NCBI RefSeq assembly: GCF_003060885.1
Contig: NZ_QAIG01000002.1
Location: forward strand, 118,512-182,511
Direction of reading: 5' to 3'
Origin: Pseudomonas sp. HMWF032
GTDB taxonomy: Bacteria; Pseudomonadota; Gammaproteobacteria; Pseudomonadales; Pseudomonadaceae
Length of the DNA stretch: 64,000 bases
The position numbers and the translations under genes were made by a program. The notes under the pieces are model-generated. The model did no database searches. It worked only from the letters and a program-made list of their open reading frames with translations, and was not told the DNA's origin. Positions 26,811-37,091 of this stretch are shown here, in pieces (position 1 is the stretch's first letter; each line of letters opens with the position of its first letter).

Positions 26811-27254
26811 TCAGGAACCGATCTGCTTTTCCTTGATTTCCGCCAGCGTCTTGCAATCGATGCACAGGGTGGCGGTAGGGCGGGCTTCCAGACGGCGGAT
26901 GCCGATTTCTACGCCGCAGGAATCGCACCAGCCGTAGTCGTTGTCTTCGATCAGCTGCAGGGTTTCGTCGATCTTCTTGATCAGCTTGCGCTCGCGATCA
27001 CGGGCACGCAGTTCCAGGCTGAATTCTTCTTCCTGGCTGGCACGGTCCGCTGGATCGGGGAAGTTGGCTGCTTCGTCCTGCATGTGGTGCACAGTACGAT
27101 CAACTTCCTGCATCAGCTCCAGCTTCCACTTGTTAAGGATGCCGGTGAAGTGGGCGCGCATCGGCTCACCCATGTATTCCTCGCCCTTTGTTTCTTTATA
27201 GGGCTCGAAACCGCGAGTCAGTTGGCTGCTTTTTGCTTTTGCTTTGGTGGGCAT
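26811..27254 (-). CDS. dksA: RNA polymerase-binding transcription factor DksA
   Basis: 147 residues (E. coli 151). The coiled-coil part holds [29 protein letters not shown], whose Asp-x-x-Asp-type tip sits in the RNA polymerase secondary channel, and the zinc finger is [25 protein letters not shown] with four cysteines intact. With ppGpp it represses stable RNA and activates amino acid genes. All four cysteines are present, so this is the canonical DksA and not the zinc-free DksA2. A terminator follows, then gluQRS. Confidence 0.95.
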   Translation of the reverse strand: MPTKAKAKSSQLTRGFEPYKETKGEEYMGEPMRAHFTGILNKWKLELMQEVDRTVHHMQDEAANFPDPADRASQEEEFSLELRARDRERKLIKKIDETLQLIEDNDYGWCDSCGVEIGIRRLEARPTATLCIDCKTLAEIKEKQIGS

Positions 27255-27450
27255 GGATGACCGCCTCTCACTCTCTCTAATCCACTGCGCAGGACGGTGT
27301 CCCTTGCCGATTCCACGTCGCGTAGAACCGGCCCTGCGGCTGCAAGCGGGCGAACTTACCAGAACAACTCAGCCTGCGCCACTCCCGGTTGTCGAAGCTG
27401 CGCCGGGTATGCTTTAGAATCCGCGCCTTATCTCCCAGGCAGGCAGTCCC

Positions 27451-28632
27451 ATGGTCCCGTCCTACAGTGCGCGCAGCCGCGCCATAGAACCTTTTCACGT
27501 GATGGCGCTGCTGGCCCGTGCCAATCAGCTGCAGGCCGACGGCCATGATGTGATCCATCTGGAAATCGGTGAGCCGGACTTCACCACCGCCGCGCCGATT
27601 GTCGCCGCCGGGCAGGCGGCGCTGGCCGATGGGCACACCCGTTACACCGCCGCGCGCGGCCTGCCGGCCCTACGCGAGGCGATTTCCAGTTTCTATGGCC
27701 AACGTTACGGTCTGGATATCGACCCGCAGCGCATTCTAATCACCCCCGGCGGCTCGGGTGCCTTGCTGCTGGCCACCAGCCTGCTGGTCGACCCCGGCAA
27801 GCACTGGCTGCTGGCTGACCCCGGTTACCCCTGCAACCGGCATTTTCTGCGCCTGGTCGAAGGCGCGGCGCAGCTGGTGCCGGTTGGCCCGGAGGTGCGT
27901 TATCAGCTGACGCCTGAGCTGATCGAGCGTCATTGGGATCAGCACAGCGTCGGCGCACTGGTGGCTTCCCCGGCCAATCCGACCGGCACTTTGCTCAGCC
28001 GCGACGAGCTGGGCGGGTTGTCTCAGGCGTTGAAGGCGCGTGGCGGGCATCTGGTGGTGGATGAGATCTACCACGGCCTGACCTACGGTGTAGACGCCGC
28101 CAGCGTGCTGGAAGTGGACGACGAAGCCTTTGTGCTCAACAGTTTTTCCAAGTATTTCGGCATGACTGGCTGGCGCCTTGGCTGGCTGGTGGCACCACCG
28201 GCCGCCGTGCCGGAACTGGAGAAATTGGCGCAGAACCTCTATATCAGCGCGCCGAGCATGGCCCAGCACGCCGCGTTGGCCTGCTTTCAGCCGCAGACCC
28301 TGGAGATCCTCGAACAGCGCCGTCACGCATTTCAGCGCCGCCGCGATTTCCTCCTGCCGGCGCTGCGTGAGCTGGGCTTCAAGATCGCTGTGGAGCCGGA
28401 GGGCGCCTTCTATTTATATGCCGACATCAGCGCCTTCGGCGGTGATGCCTTTGCCTTCTGCCAGCACTTTCTGGAAACCGAGCATGTGGCCTTTACCCCC
28501 GGCCTGGATTTTGGCCGCTACCAGGCGACGCAGCATGTGCGTTTTGCCTACACCCAGGACCTGCCGCGTCTGCAGCAGGCGGTGGATCGTATCAAACGTG
28601 GCTTGAACAGCTGGAAGCCCCATGCAGTTTGA
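27451..28632 (+). CDS. PLP-dependent class I/II aminotransferase
   Basis: 393 residues. The PLP lysine is about Lys234 in [16 protein letters not shown], and NPTGTLLS and the HLEIGEPDF start are typical of aspartate/alanine-type aminotransferases. From memory P. aeruginosa carries an aminotransferase gene in the same place, next to dksA and sfsA. The amino-acid specificity cannot be set from sequence. Its last codons overlap the sfsA start by 11 bases, so the two are co-transcribed. Confidence 0.87.
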   Translation: MVPSYSARSRAIEPFHVMALLARANQLQADGHDVIHLEIGEPDFTTAAPIVAAGQAALADGHTRYTAARGLPALREAISSFYGQRYGLDIDPQRILITPGGSGALLLATSLLVDPGKHWLLADPGYPCNRHFLRLVEGAAQLVPVGPEVRYQLTPELIERHWDQHSVGALVASPANPTGTLLSRDELGGLSQALKARGGHLVVDEIYHGLTYGVDAASVLEVDDEAFVLNSFSKYFGMTGWRLGWLVAPPAAVPELEKLAQNLYISAPSMAQHAALACFQPQTLEILEQRRHAFQRRRDFLLPALRELGFKIAVEPEGAFYLYADISAFGGDAFAFCQHFLETEHVAFTPGLDFGRYQATQHVRFAYTQDLPRLQQAVDRIKRGLNSWKPHAV

Positions 28633-29329
28633 GCCGCCACTGGAAGAGGGGCGCCTGCTGCGTCGCTACAAGCGCTTTCTCGCCGATATCGAGACCGTCA
28701 GCGGCGAGCGGCTGACCATCCACTGCGCCAATACGGGCTCGATGCTCAACTGCATGAGCGAGGGCGCGCGCATCTGGTTCAGTCGCAGTCACGACCCCAA
28801 GCGCAAACTGCCGGGTACCTGGGAGATCGGTGAAACGCCGCACGGTCGTCTGGCGGTGATCAACACCGGGCGCGCTAATGCCCTGGTGGAAGAAGCGCTG
28901 CGTGCCGGGCTGATCGCCGAGCTGAACGGCTTTACCAGCCTCAAGCGCGAAGTGCCTTACGGTCAGGAATGCAGCCGTATCGACTTTCGCCTGGACTACC
29001 CGGCAGGTGCGGCGTTCGTCGAAGTTAAGAGCGTCACCCTGGGGTTCGCCGACAGCCGCGTCGCCGCCTTTCCTGATGCGCGCACCGAGCGTGGCAGCAA
29101 ACACCTGCGTGAGCTGGCGGCACTGGCCCGTGAGGGCATTCGCGCGGTGCAGCTGTATTGCGTGAACCTGACGGACATTGATGCGGTGCGCCCGGCCGAG
29201 GAAATCGACCCGGCCTACGCCGCTGCTTTGCGTGAGGCGGTGAGCGCCGGTGTTGAAGTACTGGCTTACGGCGCGGCGATCAGCGCGCAGGGTGTGCAGT
29301 TGATCACGCGTCTGGATGTGCGGTTGTAG
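28622..29329 (+). CDS. sfsA: SfsA-family DNA/RNA nuclease
   Basis: 235 residues, the normal length. The N-terminal [13 protein letters not shown], the [10 protein letters not shown] motif, the [11 protein letters not shown] segment and the VEVKSVTL core (restriction-fold D/E-x-K active site) mark SfsA, first described as a sugar-fermentation stimulator and later as a nuclease. It begins inside the aminotransferase gene. The start ATG at 28622 gives the full N-terminus. Confidence 0.92.
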   Translation: MQFEPPLEEGRLLRRYKRFLADIETVSGERLTIHCANTGSMLNCMSEGARIWFSRSHDPKRKLPGTWEIGETPHGRLAVINTGRANALVEEALRAGLIAELNGFTSLKREVPYGQECSRIDFRLDYPAGAAFVEVKSVTLGFADSRVAAFPDARTERGSKHLRELAALAREGIRAVQLYCVNLTDIDAVRPAEEIDPAYAAALREAVSAGVEVLAYGAAISAQGVQLITRLDVRL

Positions 29330-29352
29330 GATCGGGGCTTTCCGTTCCTCTT

Positions 29353-30531
29353 TTAATGTTGCGTTCTGCCGGCTGGTAACGCTTGCACAGGTTGCATGGC
29401 GCTGCGCAGCTGCTGCTCGAACAGCTCGACAATCGCCGGCCAGCCCTGGCGAGAGGCATGCAGTCGCGCATTCAGGCGCACCCGGCGCAGGCCTTCGTGG
29501 TCGGTCAGCAACCAGCTGGCGGCGTCGATAAAGCCTTGTTCGTCCTCGGCCACCGCCAACGCGCCGTTATGCCCGTGGCGGATATGCTGTGCGGCCGCCG
29601 CTTGATCAAACGCCACCACGCCAAGGCCTGAAGCCAGGGCTTCGAGCACCACATTGCCGAAGGTTTCCGAGAGGCTGGGAAACACGAACAGATCGCCCGA
29701 GGCGTAATGCGCGGCCAGCGCTTCGCCGCGCTGCAGGCCGCAGAACACCGCATCCGGCAGCAGTTGCTGCAGGTTGGCGCGTTGTGGGCCATCGCCGACC
29801 ACAATCAGTTTCAGCCGCCGCTGCGGGTGCGCCTGTTGCAGCGCTTGAAAGCTCTTGCTGAGCAAGGCCAGGTTCTTTTCCACCGCCAGGCGGCCGACAT
29901 GCAGGATGGCGATGTCCTGTTCTGCCAGGCCCCAGCGCTCGCGCAGGGTTGCGCAGCGTTTGGCCGGGTGGAACAGCTGGCTGTCGACGCCCCGCGAAAG
30001 CAGTTCCAGGTTGTCGAAACCACGGCGGTGCAGCTCGATTTGCTGACTGACGCTGGGCACCAGGGTCATCTGCGAGCGGTTGTGGAACCAGCGCAGGTAA
30101 TTGGTCAAAAGGCGGGTTAACAGACCAAAGCCGTAATGCCCGGTGTACTGCTGGAAGTTGGTGTGAAAACCGCTGACTACCGGGATCCGCAAGCGCCGCG
30201 CTGCGCGCAAGGCGGACAGGCCCAGCGGCCCTTCGGTGGCGATATACAGCACATCCGGGCGCTGTCGTTGCCAGTTGCGCAGCAGCTTGTGCACCGACGA
30301 CTGGCCCCACTGCAAACCGGGGTAGCCGGGCAGCGGCCAGCCACGGGTCAGCAGCAGGTCCTGATCGGCCGCGCCGCGTGGGTCTACGTTCTGCCGCGGA
30401 CGCACCAGTTGCACGCGATGGCCACGGCCACGCAAGCCGTCGACCAGGCGCCCGAGGGTGTTGGCCACGCCGTTGATTTCCGGCGGGAAGGTTTCGCTGA
30501 TCAGCGCGATATGCAGGGAAGCTGTGCTCAT
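29353..30531 (-). CDS. Glycosyltransferase family 4 (GT-B fold)
   Basis: 392 residues. The N-terminal domain opens HIALISETFPPEINGVANTLGRLVDGLRGRGH, with GHYGFGLLTRLL and a C-terminal LFVFPSLSETFGNVVLEALASGLGVVAFD, the nucleotide-sugar-binding signature of GT4 enzymes such as MgtA-type mannosyl- and glucosyltransferases acting on membrane lipids. It is convergent with sfsA. Donor and acceptor are unknown. No other polysaccharide genes are adjacent. Confidence 0.87.
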   Translation of the reverse strand: MSTASLHIALISETFPPEINGVANTLGRLVDGLRGRGHRVQLVRPRQNVDPRGAADQDLLLTRGWPLPGYPGLQWGQSSVHKLLRNWQRQRPDVLYIATEGPLGLSALRAARRLRIPVVSGFHTNFQQYTGHYGFGLLTRLLTNYLRWFHNRSQMTLVPSVSQQIELHRRGFDNLELLSRGVDSQLFHPAKRCATLRERWGLAEQDIAILHVGRLAVEKNLALLSKSFQALQQAHPQRRLKLIVVGDGPQRANLQQLLPDAVFCGLQRGEALAAHYASGDLFVFPSLSETFGNVVLEALASGLGVVAFDQAAAAQHIRHGHNGALAVAEDEQGFIDAASWLLTDHEGLRRVRLNARLHASRQGWPAIVELFEQQLRSAMQPVQALPAGRTQH

Positions 30532-30589
30532 GGCAGCAGTGTCCGCTGCCGCTATGTAATGACTGTGACGCTTTGGTTGCGTTTGTATT

Positions 30590-31492
30590 TCAGTCGAGCA
30601 GTTCGATCAGCTGTTGGCGCAGCCAGGCGTGCGCCGGGTCGAGGTGCTGTTGCTGATGCCAGATCAGGCTGACCTGCACCGGTGGCATATCGAAGGGCAG
30701 CGGCGCGATTTCCAGCGCATGCACCGGAGCGAAGGCTTCGGCCAGACGCGCGGGCACGGTGCCGAGCAGGTCGGTCTGGGCGACGATGGCCGGGATCGGC
30801 AGGTAGTTGGGCAAATGCAGCGCCGCCTGCCGGCGCACCCTGGCCGAGCCGAGGACGATCTCCAGCGGCGAGCCACGTCCGGCGCGCGGCGTTACCGTGA
30901 TATGTCGCGCCTGCTGGTAATCCTCCAGGCTCAGCCCGCCGATAAAGGCCGGGTGGCCGGCGCGGCCGATGGCCACCAGCGGTTCTTCGCGCAGCGGCGC
31001 GTAATGCAGGTCGGGTGAGTCGAAGTGCAGGTAATCGATAGCCAGGTCCAGCGCACCGCTTTCCAGGCGCTGCACCAGGCTGTCGGCCTCATCGGCTTGC
31101 ACCAGCAGCTCGACCTGCGCGGCGCTGCGTGCCAGGTGTGCCTGCAATATGGGCAGCAGCGCAGCTTGCGCGTAGTCATTCAGGGACAGGCTGAAGGCGT
31201 GTGGCGTTTGTGGATCAAACGGCTCGGCCGGGCCCAGGCCGGTCTGCAGCAGGCGCAAAGCCTGGCGTACCGGCAGATACAAAGCCTGGGCGCGGGCGGT
31301 GGGCGTCAGGCCCCGGGCGGTGCGCAGAAACAGCTCTTCACCGAGTTGCTGACGCAGGCGGGCGAGGGCGTTGCTCACCGTCGACTGGCTCAGGTGCAGG
31401 CGTTCGGCGGCGCGGGTCAGGTTGCCTTCCTGCATCAGTGCATCGAAAACCAGCAGCAGATTGAGGTCGAGCTGACGCAAATTCGTTATCAA
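30590..31492 (-). CDS. LysR-family transcriptional regulator
   Basis: 300 residues with the N-terminal HTH LDLNLLLVFDALMQEGNLTRAAERLHLSQSTVSNALARLRQQLGEELFLRTARGLTPT and a periplasmic-binding-like effector domain. It is divergent from the fatty acid hydroxylase-SRPBCC gene, with an 82-base AT-rich gap in which a LysR operator would be expected; the likely target is that gene. The effector is unknown. Confidence 0.88.
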   Translation of the reverse strand: MITNLRQLDLNLLLVFDALMQEGNLTRAAERLHLSQSTVSNALARLRQQLGEELFLRTARGLTPTARAQALYLPVRQALRLLQTGLGPAEPFDPQTPHAFSLSLNDYAQAALLPILQAHLARSAAQVELLVQADEADSLVQRLESGALDLAIDYLHFDSPDLHYAPLREEPLVAIGRAGHPAFIGGLSLEDYQQARHITVTPRAGRGSPLEIVLGSARVRRQAALHLPNYLPIPAIVAQTDLLGTVPARLAEAFAPVHALEIAPLPFDMPPVQVSLIWHQQQHLDPAHAWLRQQLIELLD

Positions 31493-31574
31493 GAATAATG
31501 CTCTTTCTGAATATCCATTATCGGAATGATCTGGCCGCGCCTAGACTGCTGTCAATCTGCACAGGAGTTATGCC

Positions 31575-32684
31575 GTGGCCTATAACAATGACAATGCCCA
31601 GGCTTTCCGCACACGTTATCGGGATGCCATCCACCCGCTGTACAACCCCTGGCTGCATGCCGCCTTTGTGCTGGCCTACGGCCTGACCTGCATCGGCCTG
31701 CTGTGGCGCACGCTGGACGCAGTGGCGCCCTGGCAGTGGCTGCTGGTACCGCTGACTCTGGTGTTCTTCAGCTGGGGCGAGTATCAGGTGCACAAGCGCC
31801 TGGGGCACAACAAGACGCGCTTCGGCCAGCTGTTCTACAAGCGTCACACGGGTGATCACCACAGCTTTTTCGTCGAAGGCCAGATGCGCTACGAGACACC
31901 GCGTGATTGGCGGGTGATCCTCTTTCCGGCCTGGCTGATCGTGCTCTACAGCCTGCCGCTGCTGGGTATCTGGTGGGTGCTGGCGCACCTCGACGGCAAC
32001 TTGGCGGCGCTGTTCGCCGGCAGCATGCTGCTGGGGTATATGAGCTATGAAGTGGTGCACGCCTGCGAGCATCTACCGGCCGAGCACCCCGTCGCGCGGT
32101 TGCCGTGGATTCGCCAGATGCGCCGCCTGCATGCGCTGCACCATCGCCGTGAGCTGATGCATGCGCGCAACTTTGGCATCGTCCATCCATTGATGGACTG
32201 GTTGTACGGCACCCTGCACTGGGAACCAGAGCCGACGTACCAGCAGAACCGCCAGCAGCATCGCATTCGCCTCACCCGCCCGGCGGATGACGTGCTGAGT
32301 TATGCCGCTGCGCCGGCGCATTGGCCCGAATGGCATCCATCCTCGTTGCGCATCTACGGCCGCGAGGGCGCGTTGCTCGCCGGTGAGGTATTTGAGGAAG
32401 ACATTCACGCCGGTGGCCGCGCCGGGCATCTGCGCTGGGATGTACTCGACTACCAGCCGGCGCGTCGCTGGCAGGCCAGCGCTCGTGGTGATCACGGTCT
32501 GGCGCTGCTGCTGACTTATGAATGTGTGGAGGTAGAGGGCGGTTGCGAGTTTGTCCGCACTCTGGAATACGGCTTCGACGGTGTGCTGATGCGTTTGGCC
32601 AATCGTCTGCTGCTAAGCCGGCGCATTGAGCGCGAATCCCAGGCCTCAATGCAGGCGCTGCGCGTGGTACTGGAGCGCAGCTAA
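31575..32684 (+). CDS. Fatty acid hydroxylase-SRPBCC fusion protein
   Basis: 369 residues from a GTG at 31575, with AGGAG eight bases upstream. Residues 1-215 are a membrane di-iron fatty acid hydroxylase: His boxes at 73-78 (HKRLGH), 91-96 (HTGDHH), 162-166 (HACEH) and 186-190 (HALHH), among four or five hydrophobic segments. Residues about 235-365 look like a SRPBCC/polyketide-cyclase-like lipid-binding domain (SYAAAPAHWPEWHPSSLRI, and GGCEFVRTLEYGF). Such a pairing would put a lipid carrier on the oxygenase. The substrate (fatty acid, sterol or carotenoid-like lipid) is not known. It is divergent from a LysR gene. Confidence 0.8.
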   Translation: MAYNNDNAQAFRTRYRDAIHPLYNPWLHAAFVLAYGLTCIGLLWRTLDAVAPWQWLLVPLTLVFFSWGEYQVHKRLGHNKTRFGQLFYKRHTGDHHSFFVEGQMRYETPRDWRVILFPAWLIVLYSLPLLGIWWVLAHLDGNLAALFAGSMLLGYMSYEVVHACEHLPAEHPVARLPWIRQMRRLHALHHRRELMHARNFGIVHPLMDWLYGTLHWEPEPTYQQNRQQHRIRLTRPADDVLSYAAAPAHWPEWHPSSLRIYGREGALLAGEVFEEDIHAGGRAGHLRWDVLDYQPARRWQASARGDHGLALLLTYECVEVEGGCEFVRTLEYGFDGVLMRLANRLLLSRRIERESQASMQALRVVLERS

Positions 32685-32700
32685 CCTGCGGGGTGATGAC

Positions 32701-33453
32701 TCAGGGGGCGGGCGTCAGCGCCTGTTCCTGACGCTCACGCACCCAGAACACCGTGGCGCCGGCCACGGCTGCCGGCATCATCAGGATATTCAGCCCCGGC
32801 ACCAGCAGGGCGGCGTAGGTGATGCCGCCAAAGCCCAGGCTCTGCCAGCGCTTCTCCCGCAGCCAGGCGAGCATGTCGTCCCAGCTCATCTTGTTGTTGT
32901 CCGCCGGGTAGTCGATGTACTGAATCGCCATCATCCACACGCCAAACAGCAGCCACAGTGGTGCGGCGATCAGGTTGACCACCGGGATAAAACTCAGGAT
33001 TAGCAGGCCAATGGCGCGCGGCAGAAAGTAGCCCAGCTTGCGCATCTCGCGGCTCAGGGTGCGCGGCACCATGGCGGTCAGTTCAGCCAGGCTGAAGGGC
33101 GGAAAATCATCCTGGCCGCGCACCACGACTTCGACCTTCTCAGCGAGAAAACCGTTAAACGGCGCGGCAATGATATTGGCCAGCAGGGTGAAGGTGAAAA
33201 ACACCATCAGCAGTACCAGCACCACAAACAATGGCCACAGCACGTATTCAAGAAAGCTCAGCCAACTCGGCAGGCTGGGCATAAAGGTCTCGACCCAGCC
33301 ACTGAACTGCTGCATGGAGACCACAATCAGCGCAGTAAACAGGATCAGGTTGATCGTCAGCGGCAGCAGCACAAACAGCCGCAGGCCGGGGCTAAGGACC
33401 AGTTTCAGGCCTTCGCTGAGGTATTGCGGGCCGGTCAGCACGGGCGCGTGCAT
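32701..33453 (-). CDS. cysZ: Sulfate transporter CysZ
   Basis: 250 residues from the ATG at 33453; a longer frame runs to 33630 but has no signal of real coding. GGAG lies upstream of the ATG. The protein has about four hydrophobic segments ([27 protein letters not shown], the [34 protein letters not shown] pair, and [16 protein letters not shown] between) and the CysZ signature. CysZ imports sulfate for cysteine synthesis. It is divergent from trxB, whose product supports sulfate reduction through thioredoxin. Confidence 0.85.
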   Translation of the reverse strand: MHAPVLTGPQYLSEGLKLVLSPGLRLFVLLPLTINLILFTALIVVSMQQFSGWVETFMPSLPSWLSFLEYVLWPLFVVLVLLMVFFTFTLLANIIAAPFNGFLAEKVEVVVRGQDDFPPFSLAELTAMVPRTLSREMRKLGYFLPRAIGLLILSFIPVVNLIAAPLWLLFGVWMMAIQYIDYPADNNKMSWDDMLAWLREKRWQSLGFGGITYAALLVPGLNILMMPAAVAGATVFWVRERQEQALTPAP

Positions 33454-33562
33454 GGGAGGCGTCTCCAGGAGAGGTTGAAGTCGCGCCGACCTTACCGGCT
33501 TTGTGTGGCAGGTGAAAGCCTCTGCAACGGGCGCTAACGATTGTCTGTCGGTGTCATAGCGC

Positions 33563-33585
33563 TTGCCTATACAAGGTATTGGCAA
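33563..33585. promoter_or_regulatory. 23-bp imperfect palindrome between cysZ and trxB
   Basis: TTGCCTATAC (33563-33572) and GTATTGGCAA (33576-33585), spaced by three bases, match as inverted arms at nine of ten positions. The site is 110 bases upstream of cysZ and 138 bases upstream of trxB. It could be an operator for either gene. No CysB-like or OxyR-like consensus is claimed. Confidence 0.4.
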
Positions 33586-33668
33586 AGCATATTTCCGCCG
33601 TGCGTCGGGCAGGCATAGGCTGCGCGGCATCCCTTTGTGGGGCTTTCGACCTTACTGCCTTCCCCTAG

Positions 33669-34670
<1,002 letters not shown>

Positions 34671-34733
34671 ATGACGAGTAAGGCAACAGATTGTGACCGG
34701 ATACAATTAATGCACGAGAACGCCATTCTGCTG

Positions 34734-34752
34734 CTGGCCCCGACGGGGCCAG
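34734..34752. terminator. Hairpin downstream of trxB
   Basis: CTGGCCCC, a gac loop and GGGGCCAG: an 8-bp perfect stem 64 bases after the trxB stop. There is no T tract, so this is a weak or Rho-assisted terminator at best. Confidence 0.45.
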
Positions 34753-34813
34753 TCATGGAAAATCGCGCAGGTTCGTGACCGCCGTGCACGCCTGCGTGTT
34801 GTGACGATGATTT

Positions 34814-34842
34814 TTTAGAAAAGAAGTTAATTTTCTTATACT
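34814..34842 (+). promoter_or_regulatory. Candidate promoter and operator of the ArsR gene
   Basis: TATACT at 34837-34842 fits a -10 box; TTTAGA at 34814-34819 with a 17-base spacer is a possible weak -35. Inside the spacer AGAAAA (34817-34822) and TTTTCT (34831-34836) are perfect inverted arms. An AT-rich operator overlapping the promoter is what autorepression by this family would need. Confidence 0.45.
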
Positions 34843-34878
34843 GTCCCCCAACCTGATCAGCGAGAAGCTCACGTACCA

Positions 34879-35178
34879 ATGGATATTCAGTTGATGCGCT
34901 CGGCAGCCACTGAGGCTGCAAGTACTTTGCGCTCTCTGAGCCATCCGGACCGATTAATGCTGCTCTGTCAGTTGAGTCAAGGCGAGCGCTCAGTTGGTGA
35001 GTTGGAAGAGCTGCTCGGGATTCAGCAGCCTAATCTCTCCCAGCAACTGGGGGTGTTGCGTTCCGAAGGGTTGGTTGATACCCGTCGCGAGGGCAAGCGG
35101 ATCTTCTACTCCGTCAAAGACATGAAAGTTATGCAGCTACTGGGCACCCTTTACGAGCTTTACTGCCCAAAACCCTGA
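34879..35178 (+). CDS. ArsR-family regulator with BigR/SqrR/YgaV-type cysteine pair
   Basis: 99 residues, the length of E. coli YgaV. The winged helix is TLRSLSHPDRLMLLCQLSQGERSVGELEELLGIQQPNLSQQLGVLRSEGLVDTRREGKRIFYSV. The only cysteines are Cys30 and Cys96, exactly 66 residues apart, the spacing of the dithiol that forms a persulfide bridge in BigR and SqrR (and in YgaV, from memory). I infer a sulfide or reactive-sulfur sensor. It sits between trxB and a FadL-type porin gene on the same strand. Confidence 0.82.
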   Translation: MDIQLMRSAATEAASTLRSLSHPDRLMLLCQLSQGERSVGELEELLGIQQPNLSQQLGVLRSEGLVDTRREGKRIFYSVKDMKVMQLLGTLYELYCPKP

Positions 35179-35250
35179 TCCACGCTTTTCACGCAACGCC
35201 CAGGCTGCAGATTGACTGCGTCTAGGTTGTTATTCCGTGTTCGTATAAAT

Positions 35251-35280
35251 ATATTGGTTTTTATTATTATTAAACAATAT
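35251..35280. promoter_or_regulatory. AT-rich inverted repeat upstream of the porin
   Basis: ATATTG (35251-35256) and CAATAT (35275-35280) lie 18 bases apart in a strongly AT-rich stretch. The stretch is unlike the rest of the window and could hold the porin promoter or an ArsR operator. Confidence 0.35.
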
Positions 35281-35343
35281 GTATTTTGTTTAATTGTTGC
35301 TTCCTGGCAGGCCAGCCCGGCCTTGGCATTGGGAGCAGGAATA

Positions 35344-36609
35344 ATGAAAAACAAGGTTTTACTCGCCTCACTGGTTGCGTTGGGTGGCGCAGTCAGCACT
35401 CAGGCAGGCGCGACCAACGGTTACTTCGTGCACGGTTATGGCATCAAGGCGCAGGGGCAGGCGGGCGTTAGTATTGCACAGCCGCAGGATGCGCTGGCTG
35501 CGGCCAACAACCCGGCTGGCACAGTTTGGGTGGGGGATCGACTGGATATTGGTGCAACGTTGTTTTCGCCAGACCGCAGTGCCGAGATTGAAGGCAACGG
35601 CTTTGGTGCCAACGGCAAATATGACGGTAACGAGAAGAAGTATTTCCTCTTGCCGGAGGCTGGCTATAGCAAACAGCTGAATGACCGATTGGGTGTTGGC
35701 GTTGCGGTATACGGCAATGGCGGGATGAACACCGATTACAAGAAGAACCCTTATGGTGCATTTGGCAGCACTGGCAGTGCCGGGGTCGATCTTGCGCAGT
35801 TGTTCATCACGCCATCGCTGGCTTACAAGTTCACCGAGCGTCAATCCATCGGTGTGGGTGTCAACTTTGTGTATCAGCGCTTTGCCGCCAAGGGCCTGAG
35901 TGCATTTGCCAATCCGTTTTTCTCCAGTGATGCCGGGAACCTCAATGAACGTGATCATGAAACGTCCACGGGCTGGGGGGGGCGCCTGGGATGGCAAGGG
36001 CAACTGAGTGACGACCTGACACTGGGCTAGGCCTGGTCATCGAAGATCAAAGCCCAGGCGTTCGACCGTTATGCCGGGCTGTTTGCCGACGGCGGCAGTT
36101 TTGATATCCCGGAAAACTACGGTGTTGGGTTGGCATACAAGGTCACGCCGGCATTGACGCTTGCCGCTGACGTGCAGGAAATCAAATACGGTAGCGTGCG
36201 CTCCGTGGCCAGCGAGTTTGATATCCAGTCGGTATTTGCCGGTAACAACTTCGGCGCGAAGAATGGTCCGGGTTTTGGCTGGCAGGACGTCACCGTGTAC
36301 AAACTGGCAGCCAGCTATGCCCTGAGTCCCGAGTTGACCCTGCGCGGCGGTATCAGTCATGCCAGTCAGCCAGTGCAGAAAGATCAGACGTTCCTCAACA
36401 TTCTTGCTCCGGGCGTCATTCAGCATCACCTAAGTGTCGGCCTGACCTGGGCGCCGTCCGCGGACGGAGAACTGAGCCTGGCCTACACCCACGGTTTCGA
36501 GGAAACGGTCAACGGTAATGGCTCCATTCCGGCAGCCTTTGGCGGCGGTGAAGCCAACCTGAAAATGAGTCAGAACATTCTGGGTGTCGCTTACGCCTGG
36601 AAGCTCTGA
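35344..36609 (+). pseudogene. FadL/OmpP1-family outer membrane transporter, interrupted by an amber codon
   Basis: From the ATG at 35344 (signal peptide MKNKVLLASLVALGGAVSTQAGA) the frame runs 228 codons to TAG at 36028-36030, then continues 192 codons in the same frame to a TGA at 36607-36609. Both halves read as one FadL-type barrel: the mature N-terminus starts TNGYFVHGYGIKAQGQAGVSIA (the plug-strand region), and the last strand ends ILGVAYAWKL with a C-terminal hydrophobic residue. Only the one codon breaks it; homologues have a coding residue in TLG-x-AWSSK. If real, the truncated product is not functional. FadL proteins import hydrophobic compounds such as fatty acids or aromatic hydrocarbons. 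Confidence 0.8.
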
Positions 36610-37091
36610 TCACCATTCACTCCCCCGTGCCCAGCGTGCCAACGCACGTACGGGTGGTGCATCTGACCCGTTGAATTACGCCACCTGGAAAGCCTACGAC
36701 GACCACTCGTTGCTGCATACCATTGTCCAGTATCTGGGTGATGCGCATTGCTGCGTCTTGGTGTTGCTGTATGGGTCAGCGCCGACAGTGCGGGTTGAGC
36801 CCTAGGAACGCATGATGAGCGGGATTTACCGAGCAGTCGGGAGCCATACGCGGGGTCTCATGCAGGTCGCGGTCCGAGGGGCGACGTGCCAGAACAGGGC
36901 AGAGTGTCTTTTTGATCAGTCAGCGTGAGTGTTGGACGCCAGCCTGGATTGGAGTCTGGCGGGAGCCAGGACCCTTGGCGCGCTGACGTGAGGGTCTGAG
37001 TGCTTGGGTATGGTGTTTTCAGTGTATGGATAGTGATTGTCCACGATCCAAAGCCTCGATGGGTTCAAGGCTTTTCCATTCTGCGTTCGGC
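36610..37091. other. 482-base region with a possible gene remnant
   Basis: From about 36661 to 36805 a plus-strand frame reads DPLNYATWKAYDDHSLLHTI and continues to CCVLVLLYGSAPTVRVEP before a stop, with normal pseudomonad codon choice but no good start. It may be the 3' end of a decayed gene; I do not recognise it. A weak hairpin (AAGCCT 37051-37056, AGGCTT 37068-37073) lies near the end. The rest shows nothing. Confidence 0.4.
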
